Shown in pieces: positions 9,895-18,719 of a stretch of 64,000 nucleotides of DNA. The notes under the pieces are model-generated. The model saw only the letters and a list, made by a program, of their open reading frames with translations. It was not told the origin of the DNA and did no database searches. Positions within the stretch are counted from its first letter, which is position 1. Every line of letters starts with the position of its first letter. The position numbers and the translations under genes are program-made. This stretch comes from Candidatus Vicinibacter affinis (GTDB lineage: Bacteria; Bacteroidota; Bacteroidia; Chitinophagales; Saprospiraceae), in contig JADJNH010000005.1 of the NCBI GenBank assembly GCA_016714365.1, positions 2,704,501-2,768,500 of the forward strand, read 5' to 3'.

Positions 9895-10323
9895 ATGTCT
9901 AAGAAACACTTAAAAGAAAAGAATTTCATCCCCCAACCTCAATATCCGGGTGGACCTAAAGCAATGAGTAAGTTCGTAGAGGAACAACTTAAATATCCCG
10001 ATGAGGCGATCAAACATCAGATTGAAGGAACAGTAGTTGTAAAAATTGAAATCAATTACCTTGGAGATGTTGTAGATGCGCACATCATAAGTGGACTTGG
10101 CCACGGCTGTGATCAGGAAGCGGTCAGGGTCGTAAAATTATTAAAATTCAATATTGCAAAAATCCATCAACTCAAAGTAAGTTTTTTCAAAACCATAAAC
10201 ATTGGCTTTCAATTGCCTAAGCAAAAAGAAATGACATTAAATTACCAAATCTTACCTGAAGAAAAGAAAGAAAATAAATCCGATAAGCCTCCAGTAACTT
10301 ATTCTTATAAAATTCAGATTTAA
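9895..10323 (+). CDS. TonB C-terminal-domain protein without membrane anchor
   Basis: A 142-residue protein whose residues about 12-105 match the TonB C-terminal fold: 'PQYPGGPKAMSKFVEEQLKYP' followed by 'IEGTVVVKIEINYLGDVVDAHI' and 'EAVRVVKLLKF'. Canonical TonB needs an N-terminal transmembrane helix and a proline-rich spanner, both absent here. It is therefore a stand-alone domain, perhaps soluble or a truncated gene. It is divergently oriented from the caspase genes. Bacteroidota carry many such proteins of unclear role. Confidence 0.75.
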   Translation: MSKKHLKEKNFIPQPQYPGGPKAMSKFVEEQLKYPDEAIKHQIEGTVVVKIEINYLGDVVDAHIISGLGHGCDQEAVRVVKLLKFNIAKIHQLKVSFFKTINIGFQLPKQKEMTLNYQILPEEKKENKSDKPPVTYSYKIQI

Positions 10324-10676
10324 ATAATGCCGATTGCCCATCAATGGGCTACAGTTAAAACTTTTCGATTTTTTTTGCTACAATTGGAAAATCTCCAAGG
10401 TGTATCGCAATTATATATTAGCCATAAGCGTGTTAGGAAGCTATAGGTTGGCTTTTTGAACCGGTATATAGAAGATGCCCTGATATATATAATAAGGCGT
10501 GTGTAGGTCTGTGATGGGTAGACCTTGGAGATTTTAAGGATGAATTTCGATTGGAGTACAAATAAATAAAATCCAGAGAAACACATTGACAGCTTCTATC
10601 TCTCCTCGTTACTTAGAAATAAATTATAAGATTAAATAAGTATATATTAATTTTGAACAAATAATATAGCATAAAT
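10324..10676. other. Gene-free 353-base interval containing a long-armed inverted repeat
   Basis: No credible gene is present; a minus-strand 81-codon frame has no recognisable features. The only structure seen is the 14-bp inverted repeat at 10388-10535, listed separately. The AT-rich 60 bases before 10677 probably hold the promoter of the next gene. Confidence 0.5.
10388..10535. repeat. 14-bp perfect inverted repeat enclosing 120 bp (MITE-like or structured RNA)
   Basis: The arms are AAAATCTCCAAGGT (10388-10401) and ACCTTGGAGATTTT (10522-10535). The interior also holds GGTCT...AGACC (10506-10524), which could form an internal stem. The size and perfect ends fit a miniature transposable element, but no target duplication was recognised at the ends. 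A structured non-coding RNA is the alternative. Confidence 0.45.
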
Positions 10677-12161
10677 ATGAAAATAACTAAAAGTCTCTTT
10701 TTATTTTTATCAATCATCCTTTGCAATTCAGCGATAGCTCAAACATTAGTCATTGATTCAAGTTTCGGAACGAATGGATTAATTGAACAGCGCACATCTG
10801 TATATTTTGACAAATTACTAAATACTGATTTATTAAACAATATATATTTCATAGATGATAATCAAATTTATTATTTTGACAGTCATGGAAATACAAGAAA
10901 AGATTTACTTCATTCTTCTCCGGAAACTTATGTCAACAGAGAAAGTTTCTATGGTGGAAACATGTTAACTATTCTTCAAGATAGCCTTTTAATTATTTCA
11001 TACATTAAACTAGTAACTGGTAACTTTGCAACCTATGTTAGACAGATCAACCTCAACAATCCATTAGATTCGAGTTCCTGGGATAAAGGCTTATTAAGAA
11101 TTAATGAAATTAATTCAAATAAGAGACCTTTAACAACAGATTTAAAACAGAATTTATTTTTCGTATTCCCAAATTTTAGTGCAGGAATAAATAATTATGA
11201 CTTCAACTTAGTGTCAGTTGATCAGACTGGAATAAACGGCTCACTAAAGTTCAATAAACCTACATCTTGTAATCAACTAGTCAATTATTATGATATTTCA
11301 ACTCCAATCGTAGATTTAAATAATAATATTTATTTCAGAATATCTTATTTCTGTGACCAAAATCTAGCTGACTACCTTATCAAGCTTAATTCGAAATTTA
11401 GAATAGACAGTACTTTTGGAAATAATGGATTTTTGCAAATAATTGATACTTTTTGCAAACCACCTGTCTATGCATATATTGACAATAGAGTTGCAATAGA
11501 TGAGCTTAACAATTTATATTTGATTTATTACAATGGAACTAGTCCTTCAACACCTTTAGAATGCAGAAAATTCGATAGCAATGGAATTGAAGATTCCAAT
11601 TACAGATTCAATGCAAACAAAAATATTATACAATTTAGAAAATTTAGCGCTGAATTTGCTTCATGCTTTGATAATAAAAAAGCTATATTGTACTTTGTAA
11701 CTTATGACGACCAACTAAATGAGTCTACATTACATAGCATTAGCAAGGATGGGAAATTACTTGATCAATATTTACCAAATAAACCTCTAACATTTACTGG
11801 AAAAGTATTTTCTTTCTTGGCATTAGATTCTGGTGGATTTTTATTAGGTATGAATTACAAGGATAGTTCTACTATTTATAAGTTGAATTATACAGAATTA
11901 GCAAATGCAACAACGAATTACTCTTCCTTGAATGCTCCAGTCAATATAAATGTAAAAAATGCTATTATCCAGATTTCAAACACACATAAAAACATTCGAT
12001 CTTTGACTATTTATGATTTTCAAGGACGTTCAGTAGTTCAGATCAATAATAAAGAGGAGATCGCTGATGCTATAGAAATTCATTCATTGAATTCAGGTAT
12101 TTACTTCCTTCATTTGGAATTTGCAGATAATTCGTCATACGTACATAAGTTTTATAAATAG
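10677..12161 (+). CDS. Secreted protein with T9SS type A C-terminal sorting domain
   Basis: This 494-residue protein has a signal peptide (residues 1-21, ending SAIAQ). A central region of repeated beta elements follows, containing 'DSSFGTNGLI' and 'DSTFGNNGFL', which are delta-60 type repeat motifs (D-S-x-F-G-x-N-G) of beta-propeller-like secreted proteins. The last ~75 residues ('IRSLTIYDFQGRSVVQI', 'LNSGIYFLHLEF', 'KFYK') form a typical T9SS type A sorting domain, so the protein should be exported through the type IX system and attached to or released from the cell surface. The substrate is unknown. It stands alone, with 350 bases upstream and 460 bases downstream free of genes. Confidence 0.85.
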   Translation: MKITKSLFLFLSIILCNSAIAQTLVIDSSFGTNGLIEQRTSVYFDKLLNTDLLNNIYFIDDNQIYYFDSHGNTRKDLLHSSPETYVNRESFYGGNMLTILQDSLLIISYIKLVTGNFATYVRQINLNNPLDSSSWDKGLLRINEINSNKRPLTTDLKQNLFFVFPNFSAGINNYDFNLVSVDQTGINGSLKFNKPTSCNQLVNYYDISTPIVDLNNNIYFRISYFCDQNLADYLIKLNSKFRIDSTFGNNGFLQIIDTFCKPPVYAYIDNRVAIDELNNLYLIYYNGTSPSTPLECRKFDSNGIEDSNYRFNANKNIIQFRKFSAEFASCFDNKKAILYFVTYDDQLNESTLHSISKDGKLLDQYLPNKPLTFTGKVFSFLALDSGGFLLGMNYKDSSTIYKLNYTELANATTNYSSLNAPVNINVKNAIIQISNTHKNIRSLTIYDFQGRSVVQINNKEEIADAIEIHSLNSGIYFLHLEFADNSSYVHKFYK

Positions 12162-12466
12162 ATTCAAATTGCTCTCAATTACTGCATAGCAGAAATTACA
12201 TTAGTATAGTGAGGAACTATTTAAAGTAATCTTTGGTCGTTCTCTTACACGTGAAGTAATTACAGTTGGTAATATCTAGTGAAACTTATCGATTCACTTA
12301 ATCGGCTTAAACTTATAGATTAAATTATCTTTGATTACCTTTTGATTTACAAAAATAAAGTTTTCATCTTTAAACAATTTAACTAGAAGGATATCAAAGA
12401 AAATATTTCTCTTCTAAAACAGCGCAATCCAATTATTGTAATTTGTGCTTGCGCTCCTAAAGTGTT

Positions 12467-12508
12467 CCAAATTTACATTCTACCTATAGGGTAAATATGT
12501 AAATTTGG
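12467..12508. terminator. 12-bp hairpin between convergent genes
   Basis: The arms are CCAAATTTACAT (12467-12478) and ATGTAAATTTGG (12497-12508), separated by 18 bases. Its position between the convergent genes 10677-12161 and 12623-14050 fits a bidirectional terminator, but there is no T-tract. It may instead be part of the adjacent repeat, because the right arm sequence recurs in degenerate form next to the second copy at 16450. Confidence 0.35.
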
Positions 12509-12515
12509 GATACCC

Positions 12516-12560
12516 AGCGCAAAACCCAAGACATAACTACCCTATATATAGACTTGCGCT
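12516..12560. repeat. REP-like palindromic repeat, copy 1
   Basis: AGCGCAA (12516-12522) pairs with TTGCGCT (12554-12560) across a loop containing AACTACCCTAT and TAGA. Copy 2 at 16471-16513 shares the arms and the loop motif, and both are preceded by an AAATTTGG segment. This indicates a dispersed intergenic repeat of about 70 bp. Confidence 0.55.
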
Positions 12561-12622
12561 AAGACAACTTCAATTGCATGTAAATACTCTATTGAATTGT
12601 AATTAAATGATTGTGTCAGGTA

Positions 12623-14050
12623 TTAGTATATTAATACTTTTCCTGTTTGAATTACGTTAAGACCTGATACAATAGAGTAAATAATTAATCCAGTAGGTAT
12701 ATTAGAGGCATTGAATTGGGAATTATCTTCAACCTCATTGTTTAAAAGTAGTTGACCCTGAAGAGAATAGAGCATACACTTATATTTCCTACTATCTGGA
12801 GCTTTAAATGTAAAACTATTTGAATCATGATTAAAGGAGAAATCAAATAATTGGTTTTTTGAAGTAGATATAAGATTGGTAAAACCACTAACGAATAATG
12901 TTTCATTAGGTAATAAAATACCTTCTTTATTTTCTCCTAAAAAAATATAATTTTTCTTAAACAAACAATTTTGACCAATTTCATTGGGTTTTGCTATTTG
13001 ATCAAGATATGTCGTGGAAAAACCACCAATGTAAATTTTATTATCAGGACCAATTTGCATATCAAATCTCCATTTAGATCCAAAATCAGAAATCAATACT
13101 CTTGAAGATTTAATATTAGCAGCTTTTAAATCATATTGATGCAATAAATACTTTCTACTGGTATCTACTTCAATGTCATAAAACAAATCACCATTGGGAG
13201 AGAAAGAACAACCACTGTTATACGTTCCACTCCCTAGTTCCATAAAAATAGGATAAGGATTTGAAAACTGGCCTGTACTTGAATTAAAATCAATAATATA
13301 TCTATAATAACGACCATTAATACCTTTAGCTTTTAAGGCGATTTTGTTTCCTTTAGGACTAATTTCAATATTCATAGGTGGAGGGGAGCTTAAATTTAAG
13401 TATGATATTATTGGTGCTTTAATTCCTACATCTGTGATTTGGAATGCAATTAATTGACAAGAATCTTCAGTGGAAGTAATAACCCAAAAATCATTACCAT
13501 TATAATGTTTACAGCCAGTAAGATGAGTACTATTTTTCTTTAGCAAGCTCACAGCTTTAGGATTAAGAACAGAGCCATTTCCATTGCTAAGTTGCATATC
13601 AATTATAGAATAATGCAATCCAGTTGCAGCTTTATCTGAAGGAGAAAATCTGTCATTTGTAAAAATATAATACCTATTTGTATCTTTAGCAAAAGGAACA
13701 ATCAAAACTGATTGTTGAGTGTAAATGTCACCTCCTAATTTATCACCATTTTGCATTACATGATGAGTTCTATCATAAACTTGTGCACCATTAGAATAAA
13801 ATAATAATTCACCAGCAGAATTACAATAACTAGCACTTCCAGCTGGTGTTAGCATAGCACCATTATTCAATAAAACAGGATTGCCACTATTAAAATCTAA
13901 TCCTGTGCATAAAGAATCAGGTTCAATAGAATTTCCACCAAAATACCAGATGTTTCCTTGCTTTTGAGAAAAACATTCTCCAGAATTAAAAAGAGAAAGA
14001 ACTATGATCAACCCCTTTGTAAAATCATATAATAATTTAGAACTACCCAT
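12623..14050 (-). CDS. Secreted beta-propeller-like protein with T9SS C-terminal domain
   Basis: This 475-residue protein starts with a hydrophobic export signal (about residues 10-28). The N-terminal signature 'GNIWYFGGNS...GLDFNSGNPV' followed by 'YCNSAGELLFYSNGAQVYDR' is typical of a widespread Bacteroidota family of surface proteins with WD40/PQQ-like propellers, usually exported by the type IX system. The last ~75 residues ('SFTFKAPDSRKYKCMLYSLQGQLL', 'NIPTGLIIYSIVSG') have the shape of a type A sorting domain. The family often ends in a gliding-motility-type domain, which is not obvious here. Function beyond surface display is unknown. Confidence 0.8.
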   Translation of the reverse strand: MGSSKLLYDFTKGLIIVLSLFNSGECFSQKQGNIWYFGGNSIEPDSLCTGLDFNSGNPVLLNNGAMLTPAGSASYCNSAGELLFYSNGAQVYDRTHHVMQNGDKLGGDIYTQQSVLIVPFAKDTNRYYIFTNDRFSPSDKAATGLHYSIIDMQLSNGNGSVLNPKAVSLLKKNSTHLTGCKHYNGNDFWVITSTEDSCQLIAFQITDVGIKAPIISYLNLSSPPPMNIEISPKGNKIALKAKGINGRYYRYIIDFNSSTGQFSNPYPIFMELGSGTYNSGCSFSPNGDLFYDIEVDTSRKYLLHQYDLKAANIKSSRVLISDFGSKWRFDMQIGPDNKIYIGGFSTTYLDQIAKPNEIGQNCLFKKNYIFLGENKEGILLPNETLFVSGFTNLISTSKNQLFDFSFNHDSNSFTFKAPDSRKYKCMLYSLQGQLLLNNEVEDNSQFNASNIPTGLIIYSIVSGLNVIQTGKVLIY

Positions 14051-14463
14051 TATAATACTATTAAAAAAGTTAAAAATAATTTGCCATGATAATTAGTCAC
14101 GGTATCTTTTATCCTGAAAGTGGCAAATATATACAAGATAAATATGCTTCAAATATACAACCATAACAATACAACAAATTAATAAAAATTGAATATCAAA
14201 AATAAAAGTAACCTTGGTATTAGTTTGAGTTTGCGCTCACTTGTTAAAACAATAAGCTTCTATTGCAGGGAAATATTAGCCCTATCGGCATAGAATTGCC
14301 ATTTAATCATAAATGTATCATTAGTCAGGGCAAGGGTTACTCAGGGGCAAGTTGTTTGAAAATACATAATTTGGATTTACCTTGTAAGGATAACGAATTT
14401 CTAAGTGTTCTAACTAAGGCTACTTCAAAATATTACTAACATAATGGTATATAAATATTAATA
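14051..14463. other. Gene-free 413-base interval upstream of the IS element
   Basis: It holds the probable promoter of the minus-strand gene ending at 12623 and otherwise AT-rich sequence up to the IS insertion point. A single TTGCGCT at about 14229 echoes the arm of the nearby REP-like repeat. No gene or clear hairpin was found. Confidence 0.45.
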
Positions 14464-14530
14464 TGTAATACTCCCCAAAATTGAGACCAGAGGTTTAGTT
14501 TAAAAAAAACACTTAAATTTACTAAACCAT

Positions 14531-14824
14531 ATGAAACAAACACGTCGCAAATTTACTTCAGGTTTTAAGGCCCAGGTCGCTTTAGAAGCCATCAAAAACA
14601 AAAAGACATTGGCTGAATTAAGTAAGCAATTTGATGTCAATGCTGTTCTGATTTCCAAATGGAAGACAGAATGTCTTGAGAATCTAGGATCTGTCTTTGA
14701 AAAGGAAAAATCAACAACTGATAATTCAGAGAATGTAGAAATCGAGAAGCTTTATGCACAAATCGGCCAATTGAAGGTTGAGAATGATTTTTTAAAAAAA
14801 AGTTGCAAGAAACTGGGAATATGA
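14531..14824 (+). CDS. IS3-family transposase OrfA (helix-turn-helix)
   Basis: A 97-residue protein beginning MKQTRRKFTSGFKAQVALEAI, the HTH_Tnp_1/IS3 OrfA signature, followed by a leucine-rich helix (residues about 65-92) that mediates multimerisation in this family. It binds the terminal repeats. The end of the frame contains T6A8G (14788-14802), a slippery sequence, so a -1 frameshift would fuse it to OrfB. Confidence 0.92.
   Translation: MKQTRRKFTSGFKAQVALEAIKNKKTLAELSKQFDVNAVLISKWKTECLENLGSVFEKEKSTTDNSENVEIEKLYAQIGQLKVENDFLKKSCKKLGI
14788..14802 (+). promoter_or_regulatory. Putative -1 ribosomal frameshift site (T6A8G)
   Basis: OrfA is in frame 2 and OrfB in frame 1, which is the relation needed for a -1 shift on the A-AAA-AAG heptamer. 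This is the standard way IS3 elements make the OrfAB transposase. It is inferred from sequence and family knowledge. Confidence 0.75.
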
Positions 14825-15660
14825 AGCAGCGAATAGAGATGGTATCTACGAAATCACAAAAGCTGAGTATTCGTAAGCAGTGTGATTTATTGAATGTACC
14901 AAGGAGTAATTTGTATTATCAACCGGTACCCGAAAAGCCTGAAAATGTTAAAATGATGAATATCATGGATAAACATTTGTTAAAGCACCCGACAGAAGGT
15001 GTTGTGTCTATGGTTAATTTTTTAAAGGAAAAGGGATATCCGGTAGGTCCAAAAAGAATAAGGAGGTTGTTTAAGGTTATGGGATGGCAAACAATATATC
15101 GTCGTAAAAACCTAACTAAATATGGCTTAAAGCAATTTATTAAACCGTACTTACTCAGAAATCTGGAAATCACACATTCCAATCATGTGTGGTGTACAGA
15201 TATTACCTATATCCCAATGGCTAAAGGATTCATGTACATGATTGCCTTCCTTGATGTTTACAGTCGCAAGATCATGGGCTGGAGCATAAGCAATAGTATG
15301 AGTAAACAATGGTGTGTTGCGGCATTAAAGGAAGCCATTGCTGCCAATGGTAAACCCAAAATTATAAACTCGGATCAAGGATCTCAGTTTACAAGCGCTA
15401 TGTGGACTCAATATTTGGAATCTGAGAATATATTAATCTCAATGGATGGAAAAGGAAGAGCCACAGATAATACCTGGATTGAGCGATTCTGGAAAACTTT
15501 AAAGTACGATTATATTTATCTCAACCCATGCGATAATGGTTTTGATCTTTTTGCAGGAGTTCAAAAACATATTGCTTATTACCACCAGAAAAAACATCAA
15601 ACTACACATCAATCACCGAATAAAAGATATGAAGAATCAATTAAAAATCAGGCTGCTTAA
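14803..15660 (+). CDS. IS3-family transposase OrfB (DDE catalytic subunit)
   Basis: A 285-residue frame with an HTH_21-type region (about 60-115) and an rve integrase core. The catalytic triad is D133 (VWCTDITY), D191 (INSDQGSQF) and E227 (NTWIERFW), with 35 residues between the second Asp and Glu, the classic DD(35)E spacing of IS3. The annotated ATG lies within OrfA; the natural product is probably the frameshift fusion. The reading frame is full length. Confidence 0.92.
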   Translation: MQETGNMKQRIEMVSTKSQKLSIRKQCDLLNVPRSNLYYQPVPEKPENVKMMNIMDKHLLKHPTEGVVSMVNFLKEKGYPVGPKRIRRLFKVMGWQTIYRRKNLTKYGLKQFIKPYLLRNLEITHSNHVWCTDITYIPMAKGFMYMIAFLDVYSRKIMGWSISNSMSKQWCVAALKEAIAANGKPKIINSDQGSQFTSAMWTQYLESENILISMDGKGRATDNTWIERFWKTLKYDYIYLNPCDNGFDLFAGVQKHIAYYHQKKHQTTHQSPNKRYEESIKNQAA

Positions 15661-15858
15661 TATGAATTTTATTAACTTAACTTAATAAACTTTTGGTACA
15701 ACAAATGGGGAGTATTACAATAGGCATTCCCAGGCTTGGTTTGGCAGTATCCCAACTTCTTATTGGCGTCTTACATAGGAAAACCTTAATTTCAAGAAAT
15801 CCTTTAGAATACTGATAACCTTTATATTTTTAAGGTTACTTACATAAAATTATAAATT

Positions 15859-16341
15859 ATGAAAAAATCAATTCAATTAAATCTTTTGACTTGGGTAGTT
15901 GCAGGATTGTTTTTAACAATGCAAAACAATATTATCTCTGCTGCTTCTGTAGAAGTTCTGAAAATTGAATCTATAAATCAAACTGGTGATCCTATGCAAG
16001 GGAATGTTAATACTTCAAGATCTAACATCAAGAATCTAAGCCTATCAATTGATGCATTTGGAAAACAACTTCGGTCAACTGATCCAGAAAAAGGTCAACC
16101 AGTGAAAGTAGTCCGCCTTGAAAAAGTAATTAAAACACTTTCTATGGCCCTTGACAACTTTGAAAAAAGTGATCCAAAAAAGAAAATTTCAGCAATATCT
16201 GCTATAAGGAAGGCGGATGCTGCTTTGGACAATTCTATAAAGGAATTGTATAAATCTATAGTTGGCAAGTATGCCACTGAAGCTAATGACATTAAAGCTA
16301 AATATGATGCTGTGAAAAGCTCAATTAGTAACATTAAATAA
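15859..16341 (+). CDS. Small secreted helical protein of unknown function
   Basis: A 160-residue protein with a signal peptide (residues 1-28, ending ISAAS), followed by a predominantly helical mature region with heptad-like Leu/Ile spacing ('LSLSIDAFGKQL', 'VIKTLSMALDNFEK', 'AALDNSIKELYKSI'). No family is recognised. It lies just downstream of the IS3 element and upstream of a gene-poor hairpin region. It might be a periplasmic or surface helical bundle. Confidence 0.6.
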   Translation: MKKSIQLNLLTWVVAGLFLTMQNNIISAASVEVLKIESINQTGDPMQGNVNTSRSNIKNLSLSIDAFGKQLRSTDPEKGQPVKVVRLEKVIKTLSMALDNFEKSDPKKKISAISAIRKADAALDNSIKELYKSIVGKYATEANDIKAKYDAVKSSISNIK

Positions 16342-16470
16342 AAGAATATTAATTTTTATTATTAGAATGCAGCCGGTTGATTAAATCAGTTTATTAGATT
16401 TTTGTTCTGATTTTCAATAACAATTTTGTGTTTTTATCTACATAAGAAAATTTGGCATTCTTAGCATAAG

Positions 16471-16513
16471 AGCGCAAAGCGCAACTACCCTATTTAGATA
16501 ATTGCGCTGCGCT
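16471..16513. repeat. REP-like palindromic repeat, copy 2
   Basis: AGCGCAAAGCGCAA pairs with TTGCGCTGCGCT around a loop containing CTACCCTATTTAGATAA. The arms and loop match copy 1 at 12516-12560. It sits immediately after the stop codon of the minus-strand gene ending at 16520, but no T-tract follows, so a repeat is preferred over a terminator. Confidence 0.55.
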
Positions 16514-16519
16514 AATATC

Positions 16520-17446
16520 CTATAAAAACCAACTCTGATTACTCTCTAAACCATGTATAAGCTCATTACTGATCTGCTGAGCATTTACTCCTCTATCTAG
16601 AAACCCATCTATATAAGAACTCTTATTTGCCTCTGTCAGGAGGTTATAAAGATTCCACAGACTGATGTTCCCTTGATTATTGGAGAAATGAGGATCTGCA
16701 TAATAACCCTTTGTTACAGATGATAATTGTGAGTCAGTAATCAAGATTTCTGGAATTTCCTCTTTATAAAGATGATGTTGATACATCCTACATTTACCCA
16801 GGAAGTGAGCAAATTGGCCTTCTGACAAGCTATAATTACTTAAAGATTCCATCCAGGATAAATGCTGTTCCGGACTGTAACCTTCCACCATAAGCCTTAT
16901 TTGCTTCCCCAGAAGGTCTATAGAACTTGTTTTAAATTCCAGTATTGCCCCATCTGTAGAAATACATAAATTAGAACACACTTTGACCTGAAAGCCTATA
17001 AAGAACTTAAAATGTTGGGATGCTCTTTGGTCTTTGCCTAAATTATCCCAGGAGTATGATTTAACGCCTCCTATTACTAAAGACAATTCCTTCCCTTCTA
17101 TTAAAGACCTGATGTTAGGTATCTTTATAAGAAACATCATCCTCTCATAATAAAGAGTAGTTTCATGAGGAAGTAATTCAAATGCCTTTTTGGTCCTTGC
17201 TTCCGGAATTCTACCCATAATAGGATGTGACACCCTGATCTGTGGATCCAGTGGTTTTAGATCCTTAAATCCAGAAAGTACATCCATCATGGTTTCAATA
17301 ATTTGAAATTGAGCAATAAGTGGATGGTTGTCTTTAGAAAATACAGGAATGATATGCTCCTCTTTCAATGCTTGGTAAGTAGAGCTTTGGGTGTTAGCGA
17401 TAATAAAAGGGGTTTCAGTAATTTGATCAACGGTTAAAAGTTCCAT
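16520..17446 (-). CDS. DUF3871-family-like protein of an integrative element
   Basis: A 308-residue cytoplasmic protein. The overall pattern ('IRVSHPIMGRIPEARTK', 'YERMMFLIKIPNI', 'LSLVIGGVKSYS', 'FKFFIGFQVKVCSNLCISTDG') matches the Bacteroidota family DUF3871, which is carried mostly by integrative elements and plasmids and resembles DUF932-type phage proteins. Its start overlaps the end of the ATPase gene upstream by 20 bases, so the two are translationally coupled. Function in the family is unknown; it may act with DNA replication or recombination proteins. I am moderately sure of the family name. Confidence 0.65.
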   Translation of the reverse strand: MELLTVDQITETPFIIANTQSSTYQALKEEHIIPVFSKDNHPLIAQFQIIETMMDVLSGFKDLKPLDPQIRVSHPIMGRIPEARTKKAFELLPHETTLYYERMMFLIKIPNIRSLIEGKELSLVIGGVKSYSWDNLGKDQRASQHFKFFIGFQVKVCSNLCISTDGAILEFKTSSIDLLGKQIRLMVEGYSPEQHLSWMESLSNYSLSEGQFAHFLGKCRMYQHHLYKEEIPEILITDSQLSSVTKGYYADPHFSNNQGNISLWNLYNLLTEANKSSYIDGFLDRGVNAQQISNELIHGLESNQSWFL

Positions 17447-18263
17447 TTTGAGAAGATTTAAGGTTTGATAATAAGAAGGATTTTCTCTCTAGAAGTGGCG
17501 CAGAGATTTCAGGATGTTGCTGTATATGATCTCTATAAATGGCAGTTAATTCTTGTATGGAAGTTGCCCGGTTTATCCTTTCTTTTAGATTTTCTTCACC
17601 TTGATTACACCAGGATTTAATAAGCCTTCCTGTTTCCTCTGAAATAATAAATTCAGTTTTGTTTATAAAGACTCCTGTTCTGTCTTTTGAGCAGGAAACA
17701 TGATGCCTAATATCAACATCAAAAACAATTGTAAACTCATAATCCACCCCATCTCTTTGAATGGCTTTAAGGCCTACTTTTTCAGGGACCATCTTTCCAT
17801 TCTTATCTGCAAGTACATAATCCTGTTTTACCCTAAGAGTAGAAATTATGTGTACCGGCGAATTAAGGATTTTAGTAAATAAGGCATTTTGTCTTGGGGT
17901 AATTTTGGCCCAATTGGTAAAAGAATTACCAGCCATTCCTGCATGAGATTCTACAAGGTGTTCCCAACCATGAGACAAGGAATCAATGATGATTAATTCC
18001 ATGCCTTCTGACTCTGCAAGTTCAATAGCTTGGATATACTTCTCTGGTGTATAAGGAGAAGAAATAGCTATAATATTATATGTACCCAGATGCGCATATA
18101 GATTTGATGACCCATTTTCAGTGTCGATGACACATACTTTGTTAAAATCTCCCACTAAACCTTTAGCCAAAAGGAGTGAAGAATATGTTTTTCCTGATCC
18201 TGCAGGACCTTGTAATGCCATTTTAATTTTGGCTTGTTGACGCTCAGCTTTATGAATATTCAT
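17427..18263 (-). CDS. RecA-like AAA ATPase of a mobile element
   Basis: A 278-residue protein with Walker A GPAGSGKT at residues 19-26 and a Walker B segment MELIIIDSLSH (D94). The order ('VIDTENGSSNLYAHLGTYNII', 'YIQAIELAESEGMELIIIDSL') matches the AAA_24/RecA-like ATPases that accompany phage and ICE recombination genes. It probably works on DNA in recombination or replication of the element. It lies between the small protein at 18357 and the DUF3871-like protein, all on the minus strand. Confidence 0.75.
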   Translation of the reverse strand: MNIHKAERQQAKIKMALQGPAGSGKTYSSLLLAKGLVGDFNKVCVIDTENGSSNLYAHLGTYNIIAISSPYTPEKYIQAIELAESEGMELIIIDSLSHGWEHLVESHAGMAGNSFTNWAKITPRQNALFTKILNSPVHIISTLRVKQDYVLADKNGKMVPEKVGLKAIQRDGVDYEFTIVFDVDIRHHVSCSKDRTGVFINKTEFIISEETGRLIKSWCNQGEENLKERINRATSIQELTAIYRDHIQQHPEISAPLLERKSFLLSNLKSSQNGTFNR

Positions 18264-18356
18264 TTTTTATGGTTTTGTTATATGAAAGAATACGTTTTTA
18301 AAGAAAAAAGTAAGGGATGTATACAAAAAGTATACACCCCTTTACCAAGGCAACAG

Positions 18357-18719
18357 TTAAGCTTCAACTGCAATGCCATTGGTACTAAAAGTCTTGATGT
18401 CTGCCTTGACTTTTCTTTCCTCTCCCTCTGGAACATAAGTCCATCTGTGAGACATCTCTACAATTTCTCCTGTTTCTGGAACCATATAGTCATAAGCTTC
18501 ACAATCCTCCTTTACAATTCTGCCTGGAAGTTGCTTTCCTACCATTTCCGCTGCAAATTGTTTACTAAAAGTTGACGTAATGGTACACTTCTTTGCTGTT
18601 GCATAGAAATTACCTGTTTCCTGAGACCTGACCATTTCCAGATCTCCTTGCAGAATAAGTACTACAAATTCCTCACCCTGCTGATTTTGCCTTACGGCAT
18701 AGCCACTAACTGTTACCAT
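18357..18719 (-). CDS. Small hypothetical protein of the integrative element
   Basis: A 120-residue protein beginning MVTVSGYAVRQNQQGEEFVVLILQG, with a beta-rich pattern reminiscent of OB-fold or single-strand-binding domains ('FVVLILQGDLEMVRSQETGNFYATAKKCTITS'). It is the first gene of the minus-strand trio and could be its DNA-binding partner, but no motif proves this. The upstream 1 kb has no gene. Confidence 0.55.
   Translation of the reverse strand: MVTVSGYAVRQNQQGEEFVVLILQGDLEMVRSQETGNFYATAKKCTITSTFSKQFAAEMVGKQLPGRIVKEDCEAYDYMVPETGEIVEMSHRWTYVPEGEERKVKADIKTFSTNGIAVEA

Larger units (their letters stand above)
12162..12622. other. Gene-free 461-base convergent interval with several hairpins
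   Basis: This lies between two convergent genes. It contains an inverted repeat AGCGCAA...TTGCGCT at 12421-12455, a 12-bp hairpin at 12467-12508 and the repeat at 12516-12560, which has a related copy at 16471-16513. No coding potential was seen. Confidence 0.5.
14464..15719 (+). mobile_element. Complete IS3-family insertion sequence
   Basis: The 1256-bp element is bounded by 14-bp perfect terminal inverted repeats, TGTAATACTCCCCA at 14464-14477 and its reverse complement at 15706-15719. It is flanked by an identical 3-bp direct repeat ATA (14461-14463 and 15720-15722), consistent with the 3-4 bp target duplications of IS3 elements. It carries the usual two overlapping frames with a slippery sequence. 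Intact ends, target duplication and an uninterrupted transposase indicate a recent, probably active insertion. Confidence 0.9.

Noticed and set aside
10341..10586. Minus-strand 81-codon frame
   Set aside because: No recognisable features, and it covers the inverted-repeat element, so chance is more likely.
16514..16519. Hairpin at 16471-16513 as terminator of the DUF3871-like gene
   Set aside because: No T-tract follows, and the same structure recurs at 12516-12560, so a dispersed repeat explains it better.
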